This document shows, piece by piece, positions 23,563 to 35,339 of a DNA stretch of 64,000 bases (the first letter of the stretch is position 1; each line of letters begins with the position of its first letter). This DNA is from Straminergon stramineum. Taxonomy: Eukaryota > Streptophyta > Bryopsida > Hypnales > Calliergonaceae. A model generated the notes under the pieces. That model ran no database searches. It saw nothing but the letters and a program-made list of their open reading frames with translations, and was not told the DNA's origin. The position numbers and the translations under genes are program-made. The stretch is taken from assembly GCA_963920665.1 (NCBI GenBank), contig OY987265.1:21147001-21211000 (forward strand). Direction: 5' to 3'.

Positions 23563-26512
23563 GTTTTCAAAAAAGAAAGAAAGTTAAAGGTGTATTATTC
23601 AAAACTATTCACAAGATCAACTTGAAGACTAGAGATCAAGAATATAATTTTAAAACTTTGACAAGATAATAGGAACTTCAAATTTCATCAAATAATTTAA
23701 TTTCTAATAAACAAATCATCAATATCAACATGAAAATACCTTCAAGCGGTTTGTATGTGATTTTTTTCATTTTTGAACTTCAAAAATTCGAATGGTTAAG
23801 TTTTGAATTAAAGAAAGATAAAATGGATGAGTTCTTAATAGTCTCTATTTAATGACGAGGAATTGCTCTTTACCTATAATGTATTGTTTAGTGTTGAGTC
23901 AAAAAATCACTTTTTCCAGATACCAAAATTTGAAATTGGTCTTCTAGAGTTATACATAGTGGAAAACTTTGAATCATTCCATTTTGATCAATGAGTCAAA
24001 AGTTATGAGGATTTTTTTATTGCAAACAGTTATGGATTCTCTACTCTAAAATGAACTTTGAAATCCCTTATCTTATTCAATTTTCAATATTTTTGGAAAA
24101 AAATAAAATCATGGGATGCAGATTGTATATTACAACATTGTCACCATTGGGATAGGCATTTTACAATTCCATAATTAAATTCTTAACAATTTAGTATTTT
24201 GAATCATTCTCTACTACTATCTACTTACTATTTTTTTTCCTATAAGCTATACAATTCCAAATGATCTAAATTTTTTTAAGCATGTGGCCAACTTGTCTAG
24301 GAAAAAGAATCCAAAGAAGCACCACCATTCTGGACATTTTTTCATAGAAAAGTAAGCTTGTGAAGTGCAGCTGCCCTGTTTTTCACAGGACCAAAAAAAT
24401 GATTTCAAATTTTCAGTAAATTGAATGCTTATACCTTGCAATCCACATGGTGGAAATTTCTGAATTTTTTATAACATGTTCTGAAGTCAGTATACAACAA
24501 GATTCTACAATTGTATGCCACATTAAGTTTTAAAAAAATTTAGTACTTCTACTAAAAATGGTAGTTTTGGAATAGTTTCAATGAAAACATAGTCATGGAA
24601 CTTTAGGGGTTACGTTGATTAGTTGACCACCTATTCAATCCACTTATTAGGTTAACAAAATGGGAGGGGATAGAGAATACATGAGAGATTGACCAAGGTG
24701 GACCACATTGAGACTATAACTATAACCAAAGAACTCTAATGACATTTCAAAGGAAGAAGCAATTGGGTTATTGGAATGTGAAACCATAGACAACAGTTGA
24801 CACCAAGCATTGGGATCAAATCACACTCAAATGGACCAAAAAAGTGATCATAAAATATAAATTTGTAATTTTCTTTTCTTTAAGTTGTCCAATTTTAAAT
24901 ATGTACTATGAAATGCAACTAATTTTGGTACTTTTCTACTAGTATTTGAGTCTGATTTTTAACAATGAAACATAATTTTTTCACTTAAAAGCTCAACTTT
25001 TAGCTTGAAAATCAATAGGCCAACTATTTTAAAGATGGAATATTATTAAACAACCATTAACTAATAAAAAATAATGTCGTTCACTCCAAAAAATGTGATA
25101 TATTAAAGATATGGTACAATGAAAAATCACTCTATTTCTATATCTATTATAATTTATTATAATAATTAGAAGCCAAAAAAATTTAGACATCCTTTTGTAT
25201 ACTAAGATTACATCGAATGGTGAACATGTCAACATGAAAAATTTGTATTTTAATTACATGAAGAGCTCTAGGTGGTTGTATTTTGAAATCAACTTCTTCA
25301 AATACATGTTTTTGACAATATCAAAATATATTAGAAATACTCAAGTACTAATATTGATTTCAAAATGCCTATGTTGTGTTTAAGAATGAAATATCAAACA
25401 TTGTTATCTATAAATAAAGAGTAGTAGATTAGGGTTATAGGAAAATTCAAGATTAGAATTCTTTTCTTCAAGGTCTACAAATGTTGTGAATTCTTCTTAC
25501 AACTTGTTAAGTTAAAAATCTATAAATGTTTCAAAAATTGCATTCACTCTTGAAATAGCTTGCATGTAAGAATTTGAATTGTGTTGCATTTCAATTATTT
25601 TAATTATAGACTTAAAACTCCAAAATAAATATTTGGTAATTGTGGTTATTATTGATCTATCATATACACTAGATATTGAAGTAGAATTTTAGGATGTAAT
25701 GAAGGCTTTTTTTCAAAGGCCTAGTCAATAGTCTAAACTATCTTCATATACATATATAGATCTTGCATTATTTTCACAAAAATACAAGAAAAATTACAAT
25801 AACTTAGACTACATATATCTTCATAGATACTAATATGACATATGCCATTTCCATAGCCATTGGGATGTCATTTGTAATTGCCACAAAGTAATAGCTAAGC
25901 CCTCCTTAATCTCCTTGCAATCCTTTCATTTTCTATCCAAATATGTTTTTTTGCCATGAGTTAGAACATCATAAAACAAAGTCCGTGCTCCTTCCTCTCA
26001 AAGAACTTTCTAACGGTACCAAGAACACAACTAGGGGATGCACAGTCCTTGAGATCTCACCATAACAATTGAACAAAACAAAAAAACAATCTAATTCAAT
26101 TTTATAAATAAATCTTGCTTAAGGGTCGTTGCTAGAAACACATGTCCAATTTTTGTCCCCTTGGACTTGAGCAAGTTTTTTTTGCTCATAATTTTTGCGT
26201 TGTATGTCAATTTTATATGAAATTTGAAACGAAAGTACATGTGGTAGTTGTAGACATTGAATAAATTTTTCCTAATTTTTAAAATTATTTTCCTATTTTT
26301 AAATAGCCCTTGATTGAATATCTACTTTGGCCATTTGAGGGGATTTTAGTGCTATTTGAGTTATGTTATGACTACTATAGAGATTGATTATAAAATTTTA
26401 AAAAAGGATCAATATTTTCTAAATGAAGAAAAATTGATACTGCAGACTTCCAATTGTTCCTAAAAAACAAACATCATAGCAACATCTAGGCTTAACAGAC
26501 TGCAACATGCTA
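23563..26512. other. AT-rich gene desert
   Basis: No coding or RNA signal. At 24604-24616 the sequence CTTTAGGGGTTACG looks like one end of a TTAA-type element whose partner end I did not find. Confidence 0.35.
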
Positions 26513-26516
26513 TTAA

Positions 26517-27110
26517 CCCCTAAAGGACCATATGGCCACCACATGGCTTCTGCAACTACACTTGTAGAATATTCGGAATGTGAACCTCACTAATAGTCCG
26601 TGACAAACAAAGAGACCTTAGATAAATTTTTTTTTGAATCCATCGATACAATCCGATCGAGAAATGATTGAGTGAGAAATTTTTGGTGAATTTTTTGAGA
26701 ATAGGAAAAGTACTATGGGCTATCACTTCACGTGCTCATATCTTTTTTTCCACACTTTAAAATGATTTGAAAAAAATTACACATCTAAATCATGATGATA
26801 TGTACTTGTGGAAAAAAAATCAAAGTTTTTGGATGACTTTTGAACATTCCAATTTGAACATTCCAATTTCAGCGCATGTGCAAAGTTTTGATGAATTTGA
26901 TATCTTTCATCAATTTTGTCAATGGTGGCATTTACTCAAAAATTGTGCAATTTTGTTGATCTTTTTTTCATAGGAAAGCTACCTAAGTCTTCTTTCATTT
27001 CAACGGTGGAGATCATCAAAATTATATCACACATTTGAGAAATTATGCTTGTTACAAAAGCTAGTCAAGAAAATAAGAGCTGTGCTCAAACACCTCCGGT
27101 CCTTTAGGGG
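26517..27110. mobile_element. TTAA-flanked miniature element with perfect 13-bp ends
   Basis: CCCCTAAAGGACC at the left is matched by GGTCCTTTAGGGG at the right, and both are bounded by TTAA (26513-26516 and 27111-27114). Total length is 594 bp. The interior is AT-rich without a recognisable protein; the 68-codon frame at 26767 is not conserved in any way I can see. This is the best preserved example of the TTAA family here. Confidence 0.82.
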
Positions 27111-27288
27111 TTAACAATAAATCCAGTTCATGTAGCTCCCTCTCATCATGTTGAAAATGTCTATCCCAAACATACAAAAAACACAACAACAATGTACTAC
27201 AAGAGTAAGCCAAAGTGTGTAAATATTATCTTCCTCTTCTTTCTTTCTTCTTGCTCTCCTCAATCTAGCACCATTTATGGCACTAGGG

Positions 27289-27642
27289 GTAGTCAGAGTT
27301 CCTCTATCCTCTACATTTCCTGTGGAGAATGAGATGTAATAGGAACCAATGGGAAGCATTTGCGGGTGAAGGAAGTGTGACACCCCTTATTTGTTTAGAC
27401 GATGAGATGTGGAGAATTGATGGGAGCCAATGGGGAGCCATAGCGTAGTCCAAAGTAGAATATTCTTCTTGGAAGAATTTTGTATGCATCCATTATTCTT
27501 CTCCAGAGGAGAAGAATGGACGCATACAAAATTTCTTCCAAGAAAAATATTCCTTTTCACAACACATATGGATAGCTAACCACTAATAGGCACGTCCCTA
27601 TTCTCCACGGAAAATGTAGAGGATGGATGAACTCTGACTACC
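27289..27642. repeat. Long imperfect hairpin
   Basis: The outer arms GTAGTCAGAGTTC...CTCTACATTTCC and their complement near 27601-27642 enclose an inner arm of about 45 bp on each side, centred on CTTCTCC-AGA-GGAGAAG at 27506. The left side contains a short internal duplication (gaatgagatgt... and gatgagatgt...), which makes the arms unequal. It may be a foldback element or a hairpin small-RNA precursor. No target duplication was found. Confidence 0.6.
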
Positions 27643-28698
27643 TCTACTGAAAAAATCCTTTGAGAGAGTTGATAGATAGAATTGCAATTTTTATGAGAAA
27701 AATGACTATGAAGAACCGTGATTAATCATGACAATTGTGAGTACTCACCATTCAAATTCGAATGATGTCAATCTTTGCAGTCGCATGATACTAGTGTGCA
27801 AGCATGTGAGCCTTGAGTATATGTATAAGTAGATAATTAGATATCCTACACCTTTTGAAAGTACTACTAATACAAACACCTATAACATAAGTGTATAGTC
27901 TTTTAGGCTCCTAGGCTTACGCTCTCAAACTCACATAATAGCAACCTTCCTCTGCAATCCAATGGAAAGAGGATCCACAAGCCAACAAAGACAAGCTAAA
28001 TAAAATAATAAGTCCTTGAAGATCAATGTTTTGTAACCAAGGATTGAAAATCTTACAAGTATTTTTCAAAAGAAATGGCTTGGATCAAATTTGAATTGAA
28101 TTTGAATCTTTTTACACATTTTTCAATAGAGGAGCTTGGATAAATTACATAAATCACATTTTGGATGAACTTTGTTAAGGTAACCCTTGAAGGACAATTC
28201 ATGTTTAGGCTTGATCAAATTTCATTAGATTTCTACATCATAAATACACATTTCAAAAATTTGATATTTGTCACATGTAATAACATATGTCTAAAATTTA
28301 AATTAATTTTTTCATAATCAAAAACATCAAATCAAACTTTAATATGATTTAAAAAAAATCATTCTCAAAATCATAGTAATTATAAAAATGCATAAAATAG
28401 TATGAAATTTTGAAGAAAAATGAAAATAATAGTGAAAAACATCATGGGATAATCGATTTACTCCTTTAACTCACAACAAGAGAAATTAGATAAAAAAAGT
28501 TCAAAAGTGATGTATTTTGAATTTTCAAGATGATTTATTTAGAGTGTCACAAAAATTACAGTTTTAACAATTTTGAAAAAAGTGAAAATGAGGTAAAAAT
28601 TGATTATTGGATCTACATTTTCTAAGTTAGACTTAAAAAAACATTTAAAACCAAGATCTAAGTATGTGAGAAGTCAGGTCTTGACTTGCAGTGGACTT
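27643..28698. other. AT-rich spacer, nothing recognised
   Basis: No gene signal. It ends at a short tandem duplication of gacttgcagtg (about 28683-28704) next to the repeat at 28723. Confidence 0.35.
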
Positions 28699-28722
28699 GC
28701 AGTGGCAGTCTTTAAGAATTAA

Positions 28723-29693
28723 CTCCTCACCGCTCGAGGGGACGAAAAGTGTCCTCTCATAGTCTGGCAGTAAAATTCAAAGTGCTGTAACTTTTGCATC
28801 CAATGTCCGAATTCAATAAAACTTGTTGGGAAAGTTGCGCATATTAGTCTAGTTTTAGTAGTAAAATTTTCAGATCAATCCAAGATGTACTGAGTTTTTG
28901 AGAGCCATTCGAAGTTCACAGGTTCAATTTGAGTTCACCTCACTGCATTCTGATGGCTGCAACTTCGGGGGTTTGTATCTTTCTCATCAAATGTTCGTTT
29001 TCAATAAAAATTGTTGGGTTTTGTTCCCAATAAATCCTACTTACTGTGGTAAACTTTTCATGTCAATCCAAGTTGTTTTGAATGTTTGGGAGCAATTTGA
29101 AGTTCAAAATCCAGACATTTTTGTATTACAATGAACTTCGGCGGCTTATAACTTCTTCATACATGGTCCGTTTTCAATAATTTTTGTTGGAAAAGTTGCG
29201 CATACTAGTCTTGTTTATAATATTAAAATTTGATATGAATCCAAGAGTTTATGAGTGACTGAGAATCATTTTAGTAGAGGGAGGTTCATATATAGATGTG
29301 ATTTTTTGCTACTTTTTTCACTGTTTTTTGACATTTCAAAACAATTTTGCAGACACAATGAGTCAATTGAATGAGATTTTTTTCACCAAAGTGTTTGTCT
29401 TTTGGTTTGAATCACTTTTTCTTTTAAATTTTTTTCATTTGAATAGGTTTAGAAATCGAATTTCACCTTCAAATGTGTTTTTAAGAAAATTTCAGCATCT
29501 TTTTTCAACACTAAAACATTATAATCTTTCAATCTATACGGTCAAATGACCCCAAATTTAGTGCACACCATCTACAACATGCACAATAAAATATTGTACG
29601 GTTGAGATTTTCATAACTCACTGAGATTTAGACTTATAGGACTTGAAAAGCAAGTCAGCTTTTACACATGTTTGGACTTCAGGCGATGAGGGG
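28723..29693 (+). mobile_element. ~970-bp TTAA-type element, copy A
   Basis: The ends CTCCTCACCGC and, inverted, CCCCTCATCGC sit next to TTAA at 28719-28722 and 29694-29697. Inside are three degenerate tandem units with a period of about 175-180 bp, starting near 28783, 28956 and 29135. They share cores such as CAATAAAACTTGTTGGG and ATCAATCCAAGATG. A near-identical copy lies inverted at 36943-37914 and a diverged one at 62975-63933. A 78-codon frame (28898-29134) is shared with copy B but is probably incidental, because copy C does not preserve it. Confidence 0.8.
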
Positions 29694-29710
29694 TTAAAGA
29701 CTGCCACTGC

Positions 29711-30871
29711 TGAGCAGTCGAAGGCGTGACGATGCTTGGTAACGTGGAAACATTCTACTGTGTTCAGAGCTTCATCCCGTCCTTCTCAAGTTCCTTTTTC
29801 TCACACTCCTCTGTTGCCGTTGTTGCAGCAGCCCAGCAAGGTCGTGACATTCAACAGCTTTTGCAATTGGCACTTGGGTTCCTTCAGTCTTCTGGTGAGC
29901 TTCACTGTCTTCTGCCCCCAGTTCCAGTAATTCCCATCTTGACAGTGCCTCTTTTGCTCAGAATTTTTGTTCTTGGAGAGGATTTCTCTGGTTTGTTGCT
30001 TTTTGTATGGTTCTCGTTGAAACTGGCTGTGAGTTTCGGATAAGAATGTTTCTGGTTTGGTGCGTTATGAACTTATCCTCGGCAAATTCGCTTCTAAATG
30101 GAATGAGATACGTGTCAAGCTCGTTCTCAGAGAACGAAACTGCGTCCCTTGGTTTTCTGCAGTGATTCTTGATTTTACTCCATTTCTTCCAGTGGTATTA
30201 TCGAGTGTAAGTTATTGGTTTTCAAGAGTCTACGGAATTGCTTAAAAGAAGTGCAGTAGACACGGACTGTTAACCCTTTGATTCTCGAATTTCAAATAGG
30301 GTTTCTGAGGTGCTGGTTGCCAAACAATTTGGTTGCCTTATAAGAAGTATCAGTAGGGTTGTCAGAGTGCTCGACTTCAACTGCGAGATTCTCTTCTTTC
30401 TTTTCATTATCATCCAATTTGCGATTCTGAGCCTCCAATTCTCGTCACAAATGCTAGCCTCAATTGGAATTTTCAAATCTCATTTTCATTCACCCCTTAT
30501 TGTGGAATTCAAGTCTCTTTCCCTGGTATGGATTAGGTTATGGGAAGGTAGAGCTTGGTTATGAGAAATAACATACCGAGCCAATGGGCTGTACTTTCAC
30601 ATTGATGGACATAACCTTAATGGTTGGATCTTATTCAATCATGCTCAATCAAACGTCTGTAGCGTTAAAGAGGGACAAGATTATGATATAAACCTTTCTC
30701 TCAATGTCCAATGCACGCTCTGCCACCTCCACAGAAGTGAACGCCATTGAGATTATGTTCTAATTAGAGCAACGGGCTGTAACTAATGAATGTGAAGCTT
30801 GTAGAATATATTATTGAATGCAAATTGAACTCTTCCTGTAAGTAACATGTGTTGGGAGCTTTGCAGGCAAG
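29711..30871 (+). promoter_or_regulatory. VIT1 promoter/leader region with probable 5' UTR intron
   Basis: TTGCAG at 30861-30866 directly before GCAAG-ATG looks like a splice acceptor, and TCTG/GTGAGC at 29894-29895 is a good donor. This suggests a leader exon ending near 29894 and a ~970-bp intron in the 5' UTR. The short frames in this stretch are not conserved. The transcription start cannot be located from sequence. Confidence 0.45.
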
Positions 30872-32308
30872 ATGTGTCCAGCTACCAATCACACGGAGAG
30901 ACATTTTACGGCAGGGGAGACAGTGCGCGATATCGTGATTGGCATGAGTGATGGCCTCACTGTGCCCTTTGCTTTGGCCGCTGGATTATCAGGGGCAGCT
31001 GCTCCCTCTTCCATTGTGGTCACGGCAGGTCTAGCTGAGGTTGCAGCTGGTTCCATCGCCATGGGTCTTGGCGGGTGAGTTCATCTATTCCCGTACTCAG
31101 TCACGCTTCGTGTAAGCACATCTGAGTAATCGGTCATTCAAATACTTAGTATGTCGTTCATCCACTACCGTACTTGAATTAGTTTAAGTGAAGGATGAAC
31201 AAGGTCTAGGGTTTATCGGACTTGCACCAAATGTGCAAGTAAACTGATGAAGCTCCTACTGGTTTAAGCTAAAGTGAGACGTGCAGGTACCTTGCAGCAC
31301 GCAGTGACGCAGATCATTATGAGAACGAGCGCAAACGTGAAGCGGATGAAGTTGTAATGGTGCCAGACACTGGTAAATCCCTGAGTTTGAATGCAGCCGT
31401 AAGATAGTTTATCGTCTTTTCATGTCAAATTGTGAATGCGTCATCACTATTATCATTTCCGTCAAATGTAAGTTCCTGTGGAGCTTAGAGATTGTTGGTG
31501 GAAGTAGCAGAAATTTTGCAGTAATTGATTTTGATTACATGGTGTGATATCGTAACTCAGAGGCAGACGAGGTGGCTCAAATCCTGGCAAATTTTGGATT
31601 AGAGCCGAATGAATACTGGCCTGTTGTGGAAGCATTGCGAAGACGTCCAGAAGCATGGATCGACTTCATGATGAGGTATTGAATGGTTTCCTAGCTTGTT
31701 CCATTGTTAACGGATGTACAGAAGAAAATGTCGGTAAGGTAAGGAACCCATTCTCGTGACTTTCAGTTGTTTGAATGGTTTTTCTTCTTAGAAAGAAATT
31801 AGTAGAAATTAGGACAACTTCATGTCCGGACAGGGTTAATAGAAACCTGGTTTCACCTTTGTTACTTTACATGTTCGGCTTGTGGATTAATCTTCCACTG
31901 GCCATTGGTGTTCTTACAGCTTCAGAGGACGCATGTGAAAATCTTTGCCATATGACTGTTTTTAATGGTGATATCTTATTAATGAATAATGTTGAATGTT
32001 CGTGCTGCAGATTTGAACTTGGTTTGGAGAAACCCGATCCAAAAAGGGCGCTTCAGAGTGCATTGACCATAGCCGGGTCTTACATTGTTGGGGGCTTGGT
32101 TCCTCTACTACCGTATATTATTATTGCTGAGGCTTTAGATGCCTTGAAAGTTTCTGTTGTGGTCACTTTAATAGCACTCTTCATTTTCGGCTACGTGAAG
32201 GGTCGTTTCACAGGCCTTCGACCTGTGTGGGGTGCGTTTCAGACCGTGTTTATTGGGGCTTTAGCATCAGCTGCCGCATTTGCAATCGCTAGTGTAATCA
32301 GTGCGTAA
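30872..32308 (+). CDS. VIT1: Vacuolar iron transporter, VIT1/CCC1 family
   Basis: Four exons, 30872-31074, 31287-31372, 31561-31675 and 32011-32308, join in frame to about 233 residues, the usual VIT length. TM1 carries DIVIGMSDGLTVPFALAAGLSG, with the transport-path Asp at residue 26. TM2 contains SIAMGLGGYLAAR. Then comes the long cytoplasmic metal-binding helical pair (residues ~75-140) with HYENERKREADEV and WIDFMMRFELGLEKP. The MM...E pattern (133, 134, 137) matches the metal-binding site known from eucalyptus VIT1. Three more membrane segments complete the five-helix fold. The family moves Fe2+ (and Mn2+) into the vacuole in exchange for protons and works as a dimer. The intact metal-binding loop separates it from the shorter nodulin-21-like relatives. 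It lies between two inverted copies of the ~970-bp repeat. Confidence 0.95.
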
Positions 32309-32643
32309 TTATATTTCAGATTATTTGTATTTACATGATAGTTTTGTAACAGGCTCAGAATTTAGGGATGGAGCAAAGAAACAAGGTTAATGAAGGTCAA
32401 ATGAGCAGATATGGATTTGAGTATATTATGTGCGACACCAAAATGTAAACGCTTTTTTAATTCAGTATGTTTGGTAGCTTTTGTGTCGCTTTTAGCACCG
32501 AGGATCAAAATAAGGTTCGTCTACTTCACTGAATTATGACTAATTGTGATTATCTATCATCAGCATAAAACCAGTACAATATTAAAACGTCATCAGCAAA
32601 TGGTTTGATAAAATAAGCAATTCTTTTACCTTGTGACGTACAG

Positions 32644-32689
32644 GATTAGGTTACACTATTTCAATGACTTGAAATAGTGTAACCTAATC
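32644..32689. repeat. Perfect 21-bp inverted repeat with 4-nt loop
   Basis: GATTAGGTTACACTATTTC begins the left arm, and the exact complement follows after the loop TGAC. There are no mismatches over 21 bp. It lies about 335 bp after the VIT1 stop and could be inside or just past its 3' UTR. It may be a 3'-end hairpin, a tiny remnant element or a small-RNA source. Confidence 0.75.
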
Positions 32690-34007
32690 ATACAATTTTT
32701 AAGGCAATTTTTTTGATGTAGAAAGAACACAAATGTTTCAATTAATGTGTTAAAAAACCACAAACCTTTCTATCCTTTCAAGTTTGATTGAGATGAAAAT
32801 TCCATCTGGAAACTAGTCCTTCCAATCCAGATCCATGTTTAGATCCATGTTTAGCTAGTAGAACTATCCCAATAAACACTTTATTCACACCAATTTTATG
32901 GCCAAAGTTAATTAATGTTTTGACAACTTATAGCTCCTAAGTTCAAGTAATGTATAGTGTGAATATAAGAGGAGCTTCAAAGGATATGCTCATATGCAAC
33001 TTGGGTAGTAGCAAAGTTATGTGTAAATGCACTAATTGTTTACCCATGTTAAATTATTTATATCAAAACAATTTACGAAGGGAAGGCTTTGTTCTAGTCA
33101 TAATAATGAAGAAAAGGCTTTGTCTAGTCATATTGAACCTAATTACAACTAGAATGAAGCCCACTGCAATCCAATAACATCCAAAAGGTTTCATTATGGA
33201 TATGTTTAAATGTCAATAGGGTATACCAAAAACAATTTAATGAAATTTTTTGTAGATGAAATTTATGGTTGAAATTGTGACACAATTTGCATTTAATATA
33301 GGAGATAGAGTGACACCTAATTAATTTTGCATAACGAGGAGCTCTTTATAACTAGAGGTCAAGCCAATTTATTATATGAGAGGCCCAAAATTCTCACTTG
33401 TGATTGGACAAAAGGTTGAAATTAGTCTAAATCCCTTTACACCTAGAAGATGTGGCTTTAGCTTGATGATTTGGGTGCACCAAAAATGGGAGGCCTAATC
33501 TTGGCCTCAAGGCTGATGTCAAATTTAAATTAATATTTTTTTATAGAATATTATTTTTTTCAACAAATCAGATTTGTTGGATTTGGTGCAATTAGCTTGA
33601 GGGGGAATTGGCCTGGCCTCTAAGTGTTAAAACAACCCTAAATAGAGAGAGAGGGAGGTTGAAAATTTCAAGGTTTTATTAAATCAACATGGCTTCTTGG
33701 CCTCTAGGCCTTCACATGTGAAAGAATTGGCCCCATGTTATAATCATATTCTAATGAATAGTTGAAAATTGCTTTAGGCCTAAAAATATCAGAATTTTTT
33801 TCAATGGGGGAATTGGCCTAGCTTGTAGGTGTAAAGCAGCCCTAAGTACTCTAAGAATGTCTAATACCACCTCAACATTGCCTAAGCCGAGAATTGGCAC
33901 CTTCATTGCTCCATAGAAGAGTGATTGTAAATCATTGCCTCTTATTTTATGCCATGTTTTCTAGTATTTCCTCAAAATCAGCAAATGGTGAACTTCATTT
34001 GGGTTAA
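32690..34007. other. Intergenic with clustered short inverted/direct repeats
   Basis: Around 33433-33845 several related motifs recur in both orientations: CTTTACACCTAGAAG at 33433, its inverted relative near 33615, GGGGGAATTGGCCT at 33600 and again near 33806, and ggtgtaaagcagccct at 33830. They look like overlapping miniature elements with GGGCTGCTTTACACCTA-like ends. Boundaries are uncertain. No gene is seen. Confidence 0.4.
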
Positions 34008-35335
34008 CCCTAGAAGGATGTTGTGAACACTAAGTGTTTGATGGGTGACTTCACTAAAGACTGTAGGATAGAAAATAATGTTTTTTCATCCAATTTATTT
34101 ATTTGGAGGGTACTTGAGTATATTTTGAGTGAATAGTATTGCAAAGTCCCTCATATGGTATTATTAACTTTTCTAAAGAAGAAGATGCTTTCAGAATGAA
34201 TCACCCTTGTAGTGTATGTTGACCACTTCTTGATATTTTCTCTTAATATGAATTTTATCCATAAAAATGATATTTTTTGGATTTGATTCTAAATAATGAA
34301 ATAAATCTTATCAATTGAAATTTCTACCACAATTGGAAATTTTGAAAAATTCTTAAATTTTCATATTTTATAGCAATTTGAACTTAGGACTTATAACCAT
34401 GGTTTGTTGGTTTTCTAATTTTAGAGTGAAGCGGTAACTTTGGTTTATACCATAAAATTCTAAACTATAATATACATGTATAATGAAAATTTCAGATTTT
34501 TTGAGTATATTTTTTATTTTTTGAGTGCATTTTTCATTTAAATTTACTTTCAAAATTCCATTAAACAAAGTGATGGATAGGGAGGCTTGAAATCAAAGGT
34601 CATGGGCATAGGAAATAGTGAGCAAAAGAGTAGTTCTCAAATGATGGGAATTGGAAGAGTCTAGACATTTGCTATGGGTTTGGAGGACTTTTTGGCTTCC
34701 TATATTCATAGTAAATTCAATTTTGGGAATATAATACCAAAAAAATTTGTAGTTCCCATATTTCCTATCTCTCTACATGGGAAAAATTTGCATTGCCTTG
34801 TATTGCTAACAATCTATTCTAGAATCGCTTGAGTGATTGGGTATAGGTGGTTCTACTTTAAACTTAAAATTCAAAGTCAACAATGCCAACCTGACTTGCA
34901 ACACTCAAAATTGAGGTGCAATGATGAAACCTTCATGGTAGGAGAAAGAAGAAATAAATTGATAGTAATGACAACCATACAAAAGCAAAGAAAGACCATA
35001 CATACACAAAGTAGGAGGGAGTAAGCCTTCAAAACAAGAGGCTCTATAACTTCCACATCATTAATTCATATGGAATTAATCAAATCTTTCCATATACCCT
35101 AAAATGGTATAATCTATAAGATATGAAACTTCCTTTTCTTTTTTCAAGTTTTTTTGTCTTTGTTTTTGGTTTCCTGTTCTTAAATATTTTTACATTCATG
35201 TCACATCTCTCTTATTCTCTAACACCAATAGAAATCACATTCCCCAATAGCTAACTTGTCTCCCTATCTTAAGATCGAAGGAACTTGCTTGCATCTTCAC
35301 ATGTCCTCATATGGAATACTTGGGACTTCAGGGGG
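34008..35335. mobile_element. Possible TTAA-flanked element, 1.3 kb
   Basis: The left end CCCTAGAAGGATG follows TTAA (34004-34007). The right end, inverted, CCCCCTGAAGTCCC precedes TTAA (35336-35339). The ends agree only in part. GGG immediately left of the first TTAA makes GGGTTAACCC, as if a second element ended there. No transposase frame is visible. Confidence 0.4.
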
Positions 35336-35339
35336 TTAA

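Noticed and set aside
28898..29134. A 78-codon frame identical in copies A and B (37503-37739)
   Set aside because: It spans parts of two internal repeat units and is not kept in copy C. Identity reflects recent common origin of the element, not protein selection.
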